DNA from: Spirochaetaceae bacterium
Lineage (GTDB): Bacteria; Spirochaetota; Spirochaetia; JABEVK01
Assembly (NCBI GenBank): GCA_023265735.1
Contig: JAHFSN010000146.1
Location: forward strand, 1 to 6,074
Direction: 5' to 3'
Length of the DNA: 6,074 nt
Shown: in pieces, positions 1 through 6,074 of the stretch
How positions within the stretch are numbered: the first letter of the stretch is position 1
How the letters are laid out: every line of letters begins with the position of its first letter
Translations under genes and position numbers: made by a program
The notes under the pieces: model-generated
The model's database searches: none
The model's input: the letters and a program-made list of their open reading frames with translations, nothing else
Told to the model about the DNA's origin: nothing

Positions 1-439
1 TTCCGATCTCGGCCAGGTGGTGGTCCTCGTTCTGCTTGAGGCCCGAAATCGTCAGAGTCCCGACGATTCCCGTTCCCCGGACGATGATGGGAAACGACCC
101 TCCATGGAAGCAGTACTCCGTTTCGCTCACGTAGTACTTCTCCAGTGGCGTCTTGTCCTCCGCCGCCAGTTTCCGCCCCATGTAGAAGCTGGAATGTCCG
201 AAGCGATACACCGTCCGCACCTTCCGCTCGATCCATTCGTCGTTGTCCCGCGAGGTTCCGTCGGCCGCGAAGTGGAAGAGTCTTTGACTCGTCCTTGTCA
301 GGTCGATGGTGATTTTCAGGCCCTCCTTGCGGGCCTTCTCCGCCAACCACGACCCGATTCGCCAAGCCACGGACGAGTCGAATTTGGAGAACTGAAGCTC
401 GGCCTCCTGGGCCAGGAGGGTATCCAATGGTGTGTTCAT
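1..439 (-). CDS. UPF0303 / HbpS-like (DUF336) 'heme-degrading domain' family protein, 3' end outside window
   Basis: Reading leftward from the ATG at 439 gives 146 codons without a stop; the window edge cuts off the C-terminus. The family is usually about 160 to 180 residues, so roughly 15 to 30 are missing. Recognised from family motifs: FDSSVAWRIG (residues 20-29), GTSRDNDEWIERK (61-73), RFGHSS (79-84), GGSFPI (113-118), GTGIVGTLTISGL (122-134) and DHHL (139-142). There is no signal peptide or membrane segment, so it is probably cytosolic. Databases label the family 'heme-degrading' by distant similarity to HbpS/GlcG; the yeast relative is YBR137W. The biochemical role is poorly established and I infer none. 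The ATG at 439 is the only sensible start; an ATG at 447 runs into TGA after two codons. There is no clear Shine-Dalgarno, only GGGG immediately before the ATG. It lies 37 bp after the NHL-protein stop. Family assignment is confident; function is not. Confidence 0.88.
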   Translation of the reverse strand, partial: MNTPLDTLLAQEAELQFSKFDSSVAWRIGSWLAEKARKEGLKITIDLTRTSQRLFHFAADGTSRDNDEWIERKVRTVYRFGHSSFYMGRKLAAEDKTPLEKYYVSETEYCFHGGSFPIIVRGTGIVGTLTISGLKQNEDHHLAEIG

Positions 440-445
440 GTCCCC

Positions 446-454
446 ATTGTAGCA
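446..454 (-). promoter_or_regulatory. Extended -10 promoter element for a possibly leaderless UPF0303 transcript
   Basis: The minus strand reads TGCTACAAT at 454-446, matching the extended -10 consensus TGnTATAAT with a single substitution (TACAAT). Counting seven bases past its last T puts the predicted transcription start at 439, the A of the UPF0303 ATG. No good -35 hexamer is seen at the usual spacing, as is common for extended -10 promoters. The absence of a Shine-Dalgarno fits a leaderless mRNA. A chance match in a 37-bp gap remains possible, and readthrough from the upstream gene could also supply transcription. Confidence 0.45.
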
Positions 455-476
455 CCACCCCGGCCAGGAGGAACGG

Positions 477-3400
477 CTAGAAGAAGGTGATCCAGGTGCC
501 TGGACCGATGTTCGGGCCCTCATCGTAACGAATGGAAGGACCGTTGCGGTTGACACCGGCGTGGACAAAGTAGGCCTTCCCGGGTTCCAGGAGCTGTTTG
601 AAGCTGCCGATGGGAAACCTCACTTCGGCAAAGCCGTTTCCCACAAAGCAATCCGTCGGCGGCGGATCGTTCCATAGAGGGCCCTTGGCGTTGTATTTGG
701 TCAGCCACGGCTGGAACCTCATCTCCCACCCCGAGATCTCGGCCCAGATTCCCTCGTTGGGACCGATATCGATTCCGATGCCAAAGTGCAGACTGTCCCC
801 GGTCCGGGTGGCACCATCGCTGAACACGAACATCGCATAGAGGAATCGGTCATCCTGGGCCAGGTAGAGTGCCGTCGGGGTGGACCCCGGGATGTTGGGC
901 CATTTGGAGTATGTTGGACTGTTGAGAACCGGGGCCACCCCGGCCCATTGTTCTATCCTGCCGTCCATGGAGATGGTGCGTCGAGGGAGTCTGGAGCCCT
1001 TTTCCGGGGCCGATGGCGAAGAGTCCCACGGGAGGGATAGGGGCGGAGAGTCGGGGAAGGTCAGAACTTTCAGAGACCGGCCCAGGCTGTCGGTCATCCA
1101 GAGTCTGCTTTGCGCATCGATGGCCAGACCCGAAAGTCGCCGGAATCCCGAGGCGACTAGTGAAGTTTCGCCCGATGGGGAGACGCGGCGCAGAAGGCCG
1201 CTCCCTTGATCCGCCACGAGGAGATCGCCCGAGGCGTCGGAAACGAGGGCCACAGGAGACGAGAATTCCGCTGTCGAGCCCGGCCCGTTTCGATTGCCCG
1301 CCCGGCCCGTCCCCGCGAGGGTTGTTACCTGGCCCTCGGGAGAGACTTCGCGGATCCGGTTGCCGTCGGCGACGAAGAGGTAGCCGCGGTCGTCGAAGGC
1401 CAGGGCCCGGGGGTCGACGAAGCTGGCGGCGGTACCCAGGCCATCGGTGGCCGCCTGCTTTCCTGACCCCACCCAAACGACGGCTTCCGCCTTCTGTCCT
1501 TTGAGGGTGACCTTTCGGATGGTCCGAGAACCCGTGTCGGCTACGAAAACCGCGCCGTCGGACCGGACCGCGAGCCCCTGCGGGCGGCTCAGACCCTTGA
1601 CGTACGTTGTCACGGCTCCCTGGGAATCGACCTGGCGCAGGGCATTGTTCCCCGTGTCGGCCACGAGCAGGGTGGCCCCAAGCGGGACGAGGGACGAGGG
1701 GCGGTTGAACAGGGCTCGGTTGCCGGTCCCGTCCGCGAAGCCCGCCTTCTCCGTTCCCGCGACGCGCGTCACCGATCCGTCGCGGCCCACGCGGACCAAC
1801 GAGTTGAGATCCGTGTTCCAGATATCGCCGTTGGCCTGGACCAACAGGCCGGTCGGAAAGGTCAGTGTCGATCCCGTGAGGGCAACCGCCCCAACGACTC
1901 CCGGTTCTGCGCGGGCAACTCCCGGCAACGACACCTCGCGCAGCTGATGGTTCCCTCCGTCGACGACGGTGAGGACTTTGTGGGCATTCACGGAGACCGA
2001 CACGGGCCGGCGGAAGGAGGCCTGACTGGCCCCGCCATTGCGGGCCCCCTCGGTTCCCGACCCCGCCAAGGTGGTCACCGTACCCTCAGGGGTGATGGTT
2101 CGGACGAGGTTGTTGCCCGTGTCAGCGACGTAGAGGACCCCTGTCGGGTCGAAGGCTAGACCTTGCGGATGGGAGAATTGAGCGCGGGTTCCCTTTCCAT
2201 CTGCCCTTCCGGGAACCTCCTGGCCCGCAAAAACAGCTATGCTGCCATCCCACGAGCGTCGGATGACACGATGGTGGTCGCTGTCCGACACGTACAGGTT
2301 CCTTCGGCCGTCGAGGGCGAGCCCGCCTATGGTCTTCAACTCCGAGAAGCCAGCCAGCGCGATCGTGGACACGATTCCCTGGGGCGAGATACCACGAACC
2401 CGGGGTCCATCGGCCACGTAGAGAGAGCCAAAGAGGTCAAAGGCCAGAACACCCGGTTCGTCGAACGAAGCCTTGGGACCATCGTCGTGTCCGGGCTTAC
2501 CGGTCCCAGCAAACACCGAAACCTTGCCTTGGGGTGTGATCTTCTTGATCTGGAAATGCCCTGTGTCGGCCACGTAGACGTTGTCGTAGGCGTCAACCGC
2601 CAGCCCCAAAGGGGCGCTTACCCCATTGTTCCCAGGCCCGAGGAAGGTGGTGACAATGCCATTGGTGTTCAGCTTCCGGATCCTGTCGTTCTTCGTGTCG
2701 GCCACATAGAAGTTCCCGAGGGAGTCATACGCCCCTTGGCCCGGCGACGAGAAGCTGGCCAACGCCGCCTTTCCCTCCTTGAAGAGGGCGAACCCCGAGC
2801 CGGCGACGCTGGATACCTGAATCTCGTCCGAGCTCGACTCATCCGGAGCCGGCGGAAGCTGGATCCGGCGCAGAACGGCCTGCCGCGAATCGGTGAGGAA
2901 GAGTGACCTGTCGTTGGAGGCTGCCACACCCCGGAGGTCCTCAAAGGTCGAATGGGACCCCTTTCCGTCTCGGGATCCTTCCTTTCCGGTGCCCGCTGCC
3001 GTGGTCACGGTCCCGTCTGGCGTGACCAACCGGACCCGATGTCCCCTGAGTTCGGTCACGAGGAGGTTTCCCTCCAAAATGGCCACGCCGAAGGGGCCGT
3101 CGAATTGGGCCTCCGAGGCCGATCCGTCGTTGCCTCCCGGCAACCCGGAACCCGCCAACGTGGAAACCAGCCCATCGGGGGTGATCTTCCGGAGGCAGTT
3201 GTTTCCGAAATCGGCCACATAGACGATCCCCGAAGGGTCCACCGTCAGTCCCTGCGGCTGGAGGAAGGAGGCAAACCGCAGGGACCCGTCCAACTGGCCC
3301 CCGTCGCGGGCGCCCCAGGTGGTCACGGATCTTCCGTCGGCGGATATGCTGTAGATCTGGTTGACCGATGGGTCAGAGACATAAACGGTCCCGTCTCCGG

Positions 3401-5171
3401 CAACGGCGATTCCTTGGGGGACGTCGGAGCTGGACTTCAGCGCGGGAAGCTGGGCGAATGTCGTCGTCTTTCCCGAGGCCGTAATCTTGCGCACCAAGCG
3501 GTTTCCCGTATCGGCGACGTACACATTGCCGTCGTCATCAACAGCCACCCCGGTGGGATGGCTGAAAGAGGCCGACTTGCCGGTACCGTTGGAGTTTCCC
3601 GCCTTTGAGGAACCGGCAAAGGGCGTCAGTTCTTCTCTGTCGACCGAATACACGATGTTGGAAGCCGAGTCCGTCACGTACACCGAACCATCTCCGCCGA
3701 CGGCCACATCGGCAAGCCGATTGAACTTTCCCTGAAACGCTGAAAGGCTCCAGGTGACCGTGCGCGACTTCAGCGGACGGGACTCCTCAGGAACCACCGG
3801 AATTTGGAGGACCTTGGGACGGATTGCCTCGCCTCCGTCTCGGTTGGCGAGAACGAGGTCGTAGTCCCCGCCGTCGAGGTCGGCCGGATACGCGACGACC
3901 ACGCGCTGGGGGCCCTGTTCGATCACCTCGAGAGGTTCCCGGGTTTCTCCCGTGACGAGAAAGGCGGTCAATCCCTGGGTCCAGCGGGAGATCGAAATGG
4001 AGAGTTCCGCATTCTCTGCCTCCGGGTCGCTGGGAAGGGGGGAGATCGTCCCCAGGGTGGGAATGGGAAGCTTCAGTTGGACGGGCACCGAGGTCGTCTT
4101 CTCCGCTTCCGTAATCTGAAGCCGGTACTCCCCGGAGGGCAGGGGCGGAAAGACAGCCGCCCCGGTCGTGGCGGCACTTGTCCAGCTGGTTGCCGGCCAG
4201 GTGCCGGCGTCCGAAACCAGTTCGACCCGTGACTTCGGCCCGAAGTGGCGTCCGGAGACCTTGAGGGTCAGGGGGATTTCGGCGTCGGGCACCGGGGGGC
4301 TGAGCGAGGAGATCACAGGGGCGTGGGGCGTGAGGGTGAGGACTCCCGCGTCCACGGTCGTTTCGTCGGGGGCGTTGGCCACCAGGAGGTGATATTCCCC
4401 GGGGAGGGGACCCACCGGGAGACTGACCGTGAGGGACGAGGCGGTTCGCTGCACGATCTCCAGGGCTTTGGAGCTTGTCCCAGAACGGAGGACCGCCACG
4501 GCTTCGGGGGAGAACTTCGTACCGGTCAGGGTCAGGGACTGAGGTTCGTCGGGGGCTTCTCGGGTATCACTCCACTTTTCGAGGCGGGGGAGGGGGTAGT
4601 GGACCGAAAGGACGCGGCCCACGGTGGCGGTCAGCTTGGGTGGGTTGGTCACAAGGATGGTCCAATCTCCGCGTTCCTGGAGGGGAGGAATGGTGACGGT
4701 GACCTTCCCCTGGTTCGGTGTCGAGAGGGTGGCGGGAACCCCTTTGCCCGTGGGCGACCGCAGGGCGGCCGTGGCGTCCCGCGCCAATCCCGAGACGTCG
4801 AGGACCAGGGTCCCTTCGGTGCCGGGCGAGAGGGCCAGAGGGTTTGCTTTGACGACAGGAGCGGTTGGCGCTGCCACGTGGAAAGCAACCCATCCGGTGT
4901 CGGATTCTGCCTTCAGGAACCGGTTGAGCGTTGTCAGCCGAAGCTGGTAGGGGCCGGGTACCAACGACATCGTCACCGAAGTCTTTCCCGCCGGAACCTG
5001 CTCGGTAGCCACGAGCTGGCCCTCGGGGTCCGTCACTTCTGCCAAGTATGCGCCGGCTCCCGCGACAGCCTTCCAGTGGATGGGAAAGGGTTGAGGCGCA
5101 AGATCCTGCCCAAAGACGGCCCCCCCCACCACCAACATTGCCACGAACAAAAGCCAAGTTGAACGATACAT
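477..5171 (-). CDS. Exported multidomain NHL-repeat protein: Fn3-like, Ig/IPT-like domains, 18 NHL repeats, CBM9/DOMON-like C-terminus
   Basis: A complete gene of 1,564 residues. The chosen start is the ATG at 5171, because AGGAGG (5185-5180) lies 8 bases upstream and the protein then opens with a clean signal peptide. A GTG at 5192 in the same frame would add seven residues and bury that ribosome site. Domains in order: signal peptide 1-21 (charged start, hydrophobic core, likely cut after VFG); Fn3-like domain about 23-101; four Ig-like domains about 103-190, 193-282, 284-370 and 371-460, the third being the most IPT/TIG-like (PVISSLSPP, then VSGRHFGPKSRV); NHL propeller region about 470-1373; Pro/Ser-rich linker 1374-1398; C-terminal beta-sandwich 1399-1564 starting ISMDGRIEQWAG, typical of CBM9-like/DOMON-like modules. 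There are only two cysteines (659, 1508), no catalytic motif and no other membrane segment. It probably lies in the periplasm or on the surface, with a binding or scaffolding role; the ligand is unknown. It has its own unit downstream of the protease terminator. The full-length open frame argues for an intact gene. Confidence 0.93.
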   Translation of the reverse strand: MYRSTWLLFVAMLVVGGAVFGQDLAPQPFPIHWKAVAGAGAYLAEVTDPEGQLVATEQVPAGKTSVTMSLVPGPYQLRLTTLNRFLKAESDTGWVAFHVAAPTAPVVKANPLALSPGTEGTLVLDVSGLARDATAALRSPTGKGVPATLSTPNQGKVTVTIPPLQERGDWTILVTNPPKLTATVGRVLSVHYPLPRLEKWSDTREAPDEPQSLTLTGTKFSPEAVAVLRSGTSSKALEIVQRTASSLTVSLPVGPLPGEYHLLVANAPDETTVDAGVLTLTPHAPVISSLSPPVPDAEIPLTLKVSGRHFGPKSRVELVSDAGTWPATSWTSAATTGAAVFPPLPSGEYRLQITEAEKTTSVPVQLKLPIPTLGTISPLPSDPEAENAELSISISRWTQGLTAFLVTGETREPLEVIEQGPQRVVVAYPADLDGGDYDLVLANRDGGEAIRPKVLQIPVVPEESRPLKSRTVTWSLSAFQGKFNRLADVAVGGDGSVYVTDSASNIVYSVDREELTPFAGSSKAGNSNGTGKSASFSHPTGVAVDDDGNVYVADTGNRLVRKITASGKTTTFAQLPALKSSSDVPQGIAVAGDGTVYVSDPSVNQIYSISADGRSVTTWGARDGGQLDGSLRFASFLQPQGLTVDPSGIVYVADFGNNCLRKITPDGLVSTLAGSGLPGGNDGSASEAQFDGPFGVAILEGNLLVTELRGHRVRLVTPDGTVTTAAGTGKEGSRDGKGSHSTFEDLRGVAASNDRSLFLTDSRQAVLRRIQLPPAPDESSSDEIQVSSVAGSGFALFKEGKAALASFSSPGQGAYDSLGNFYVADTKNDRIRKLNTNGIVTTFLGPGNNGVSAPLGLAVDAYDNVYVADTGHFQIKKITPQGKVSVFAGTGKPGHDDGPKASFDEPGVLAFDLFGSLYVADGPRVRGISPQGIVSTIALAGFSELKTIGGLALDGRRNLYVSDSDHHRVIRRSWDGSIAVFAGQEVPGRADGKGTRAQFSHPQGLAFDPTGVLYVADTGNNLVRTITPEGTVTTLAGSGTEGARNGGASQASFRRPVSVSVNAHKVLTVVDGGNHQLREVSLPGVARAEPGVVGAVALTGSTLTFPTGLLVQANGDIWNTDLNSLVRVGRDGSVTRVAGTEKAGFADGTGNRALFNRPSSLVPLGATLLVADTGNNALRQVDSQGAVTTYVKGLSRPQGLAVRSDGAVFVADTGSRTIRKVTLKGQKAEAVVWVGSGKQAATDGLGTAASFVDPRALAFDDRGYLFVADGNRIREVSPEGQVTTLAGTGRAGNRNGPGSTAEFSSPVALVSDASGDLLVADQGSGLLRRVSPSGETSLVASGFRRLSGLAIDAQSRLWMTDSLGRSLKVLTFPDSPPLSLPWDSSPSAPEKGSRLPRRTISMDGRIEQWAGVAPVLNSPTYSKWPNIPGSTPTALYLAQDDRFLYAMFVFSDGATRTGDSLHFGIGIDIGPNEGIWAEISGWEMRFQPWLTKYNAKGPLWNDPPPTDCFVGNGFAEVRFPIGSFKQLLEPGKAYFVHAGVNRNGPSIRYDEGPNIGPGTWITFF
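1053..3719 (-). repeat. Array of 18 divergent NHL repeats (three six-bladed propellers)
   Basis: Codons for residues 485-1373 of the large protein contain 18 units averaging about 50 residues. Each has a G(V/L)AxD core, a (V/L)YVADxGN segment, an (I/V)RK(I/V)TPxG turn, and often (V)TTLAGSG and ASFxxP. The key Asp (Glu in unit 5) of successive units falls at residues 501, 554, 600, 654, 707, 761, 825, 869, 921, 963, 1017, 1071, 1121, 1172, 1212, 1269, 1321 and 1361. At DNA level the echo is a degenerate plus-strand GTGTCGGCCACGTA-type motif, for example near 1532, 1652, 2119, 2564, 2696 and 3510. No two units are near-identical in DNA, so the array is old rather than recently expanded. Units 5, 12 and 13 are the most degenerate. 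Confidence 0.9.
5109..5171 (-). other. Signal-peptide coding segment with an eight-G tract
   Basis: Residues 1-21 of the NHL protein: a short basic start (MYR), a hydrophobic core (WLLFVAMLVVGGAV) and a probable signal peptidase I site after VFG, leaving Gln22 as the mature N-terminus. There is no lipobox cysteine, so it is not a lipoprotein. Codons 15-18 (GTG GGG GGG GCC) create a run of eight G on the coding strand (C at 5120-5127). Confidence 0.82.
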
Positions 5172-5179
5172 CGCCACGC

Positions 5180-5185
5180 CCTCCT
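5180..5185 (-). promoter_or_regulatory. Shine-Dalgarno AGGAGG of the NHL-repeat gene
   Basis: The minus strand reads AGGAGG at 5185-5180, a perfect complement to the 16S rRNA tail, with 8 bases before the ATG at 5171. This decides the start over the in-frame GTG at 5192. A 5-bp inverted repeat, CCTGT (5195-5191) and ACAGG (5187-5183), separated by GGG, overlaps the first half of this site and could fold weakly over it. Confidence 0.85.
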
Positions 5186-5193
5186 GTCCCACA

Positions 5194-5224
5194 GGTAACT
5201 TAATACGAGTAATCTTACCTTAAT
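5194..5224 (-). promoter_or_regulatory. AT-rich promoter-like patch with imperfect palindrome upstream of the NHL-repeat gene
   Basis: Between the protease terminator and the Shine-Dalgarno there is a short AT-rich stretch that stands out in this GC-rich window. The minus strand contains TATTAA (5205-5200) and TAAGAT (5217-5212), each matching 4 of 6 positions of the -10 consensus; neither has a convincing -35. The patch also holds an imperfect 26-bp palindrome (5194-5219) with perfect outer arms GGTAA and TTACC, centred between 5206 and 5207, and two copies of TTAAG. A promoter must lie somewhere here if the terminator works. The exact hexamers and any operator role are inferred. Confidence 0.35.
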
Positions 5225-5263
5225 GAGGGAGTGAGATGGCGTCTAGGCGGCCTTCGTGGGGAC

Positions 5264-5296
5264 AAAAAAGGCCCTGGACGTTCGGTCCAGGGCCTC
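5264..5296 (-). terminator. Rho-independent terminator of the S1C protease gene
   Basis: On the minus strand GGCCCTGGAC (5294-5285), a five-base loop CGAAC (5284-5280) and GTCCAGGGCC (5279-5270) form a perfect 10-bp GC-rich stem. Six T follow at once (5269-5264). The flanking A at 5295 can pair with the first T to lengthen the stem. It begins 14 bases past the protease stop codon, the usual position for an intrinsic terminator, and separates the protease from the NHL-repeat gene. The plus-strand reading of the stem is followed by TCAAGG rather than a T run, so it is not bidirectional. Confidence 0.93.
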
Positions 5297-5309
5297 AAGG
5301 AAGGTTCGG

Positions 5310-6074
5310 CTATCGGGCCATGCCGATGCTCAGTTCCACGCCTTGTCGGACGAAGCCGATCTTGACGTCGCCCGGTTTGGAGTTGAAGAGCCGATAGAAG
5401 TCGGCCACATTGCGAACCGGCTGGTCGTTGATCTTGGAGATTACGTCCTGGGCTTCGATGCCGGCGATATCCGCCGTGGATTTTGGCTCCACCGCGGCAA
5501 CGACGACTCCCTGGGCCGAATTCAATTCTAGTTGGTCCCGGATCTCCGGCGTGATATCGACCACCGAGAGGCCCGGCCACAGCTTGAGACCGGAGATTTC
5601 CGACTCCTTGGCCCGTTCCTTGATCACCACGGTCTTCGTCACTTTCTGGCCCTGTCGGACAATTTGAAAATCGACGCCCTTGTCGATGGGAAGGTCTCCG
5701 ACGATTTGGACCAGAGTATTGGTGTCCTTGACCTGTCGGCCGTTGATGGAGATCACAAAGTCACCCGGCAGGATGCCCGCCCGTTCCGCCGGGGAATCCC
5801 GATAGACGCTGGGAATGAAAGAGCCGTCCGTGGAGGGCAGCCCGAGTTCCTTGGCCTGTTCGTCGGAAACGTTGGTCACCAGTGCCCCCAGCCAACCATA
5901 CCGGACACTGCCCCGTGCCAAGAAGTCGTCGATGGGTCGCTTGGCCGAGTTGATGGGAATGGCGAAGCCCAGGCCAACACTGGCGCCGTTCGGGGTGGCG
6001 ATCCAGGTGTTGATGCCGACGACCTCTCCTTTGAGGTTCACGAGGGCTCCCCCGGAGTTGCCCTGGTTGATCGG
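5310..6074 (-). CDS. S1C (DegP/HtrA-type) serine protease with two PDZ domains, N-terminus outside window
   Basis: 254 residues are visible before the stop at 5312-5310; the start lies beyond the right edge. The fragment opens with PINQGNSGGALVN, the S1C active-site motif, with the catalytic Ser encoded at 6056-6054. The His and Asp of the triad lie upstream and cannot be checked. Next comes GLGFAIPIN (visible residues about 34-42), the conserved end of the protease domain. PDZ1 covers about residues 58-152 (YGWLGALV, then SPAERAGILPGDFVISINGR). PDZ2 covers about 169-251 (GVVVAAVEPKSTADIAGIEAQDVISKIND). The protein ends MAR a few residues after PDZ2, as is normal for the family. Members degrade or chaperone misfolded envelope proteins, usually in the periplasm. 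DegP, DegQ and other HtrA types cannot be separated from this part, so no symbol is given. A strong terminator follows directly. Confidence 0.95.
   Translation of the reverse strand, partial: PINQGNSGGALVNLKGEVVGINTWIATPNGASVGLGFAIPINSAKRPIDDFLARGSVRYGWLGALVTNVSDEQAKELGLPSTDGSFIPSVYRDSPAERAGILPGDFVISINGRQVKDTNTLVQIVGDLPIDKGVDFQIVRQGQKVTKTVVIKERAKESEISGLKLWPGLSVVDITPEIRDQLELNSAQGVVVAAVEPKSTADIAGIEAQDVISKINDQPVRNVADFYRLFNSKPGDVKIGFVRQGVELSIGMAR

Noticed and set aside
17..490. Plus-strand open frame of 157 codons at the left edge
   Set aside because: It is antisense to the UPF0303 gene, whose family motifs are clear on the minus strand; the plus-strand product shows no family features.
489..506. 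Inverted repeat GATCCAGG / CCTGGACC near the end of the NHL gene as a terminator
   Set aside because: The arms are only two bases apart, one pair is a G-U wobble, it lies inside the last codons, and it is followed by TTCTTCT rather than a true T run. At most a weak pause site.
2163..2906. Plus-strand open frame of 247 codons within the NHL region
   Set aside because: It mirrors the repeated minus-strand NHL codons; its apparent internal repetition is inherited from those repeats.
1500..3530. Recurring GTGTCGGCCACGTA-like DNA motif as a CRISPR or intergenic repeat
   Set aside because: The copies are degenerate, in frame and encode the YVADT segment of each NHL repeat, so they are explained by protein repeats.
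4245..5162. Long plus-strand open frame (305 codons) opposite the NHL gene
   Set aside because: Its protein is rich in Gly, Arg and Glu without any recognisable domain, and it lies wholly antisense to a well-supported signal-peptide/Ig-like coding region. Such shadows are expected in GC-rich DNA.
5172..5192. In-frame GTG at 5192 as start of the NHL gene
   Set aside because: It would place AGGAGG inside the coding region and add seven residues before a well-formed signal peptide; the ATG at 5171 has ideal spacing to AGGAGG.
6039..6041. GTG at 6041 as a start for the protease
   Set aside because: The same frame stays open to the window edge and encodes the conserved PINQGNSGGAL catalytic motif upstream of it, so this is an internal Val codon of a longer gene.

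Overview
The window comes from a moderately GC-rich bacterial genome (about 60% by eye). It holds three genes, all on the minus strand, packed with very little non-coding DNA. In the direction of transcription the order is: the 3' part of a DegP/HtrA-type S1C serine protease (cut by the right edge of the window); a 4.7 kb gene for an exported beta-rich multidomain NHL-repeat protein (complete); and the 5' part of a small UPF0303 / 'heme-degrading domain' family gene (cut by the left edge). An export signal on the central protein, plus the usual periplasmic location of two-PDZ HtrA proteases, suggests a diderm organism. The repeat style (VYVADTGN, TVTTLAGSG, ASFxxPxG) and the HtrA sequence remind me of Acidobacteria or high-GC spirochaetes. 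This is an impression and could not be tested here.

Right to left: the protease fragment (6074-5310) begins just before its catalytic serine, in PINQGNSGGAL, and carries two PDZ domains. It is closed by a strong intrinsic terminator (5294-5264). A 138-bp intergenic gap follows (5309-5172), with an AT-rich promoter-like patch, an imperfect palindrome and a perfect Shine-Dalgarno. The large gene (5171-477) encodes 1,564 residues: signal peptide, a fibronectin-III-like domain, about four Ig-like (IPT/TIG-like) domains, 18 NHL repeats and a C-terminal CBM9/DOMON-like beta-sandwich. The 18 repeats divide cleanly into three sets of six, so I read them as three consecutive six-bladed beta-propellers. 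Only 37 bp separate this gene from the UPF0303 gene (439 to the left edge). That gap carries a good extended -10 element placed so that transcription could start at the ATG itself.

The terminator separates the protease from the big gene, so they are probably separate transcription units. The big gene and the UPF0303 gene may be read together, with the latter also having its own leaderless promoter. No pathway can be assigned with confidence. The most interesting points are the three-propeller architecture, an eight-G homopolymer inside the signal-peptide codons of the surface/periplasmic protein (a possible slippage site), and the control elements around the two starts. I see no tRNA, rRNA, CRISPR array, insertion sequence or attachment site.
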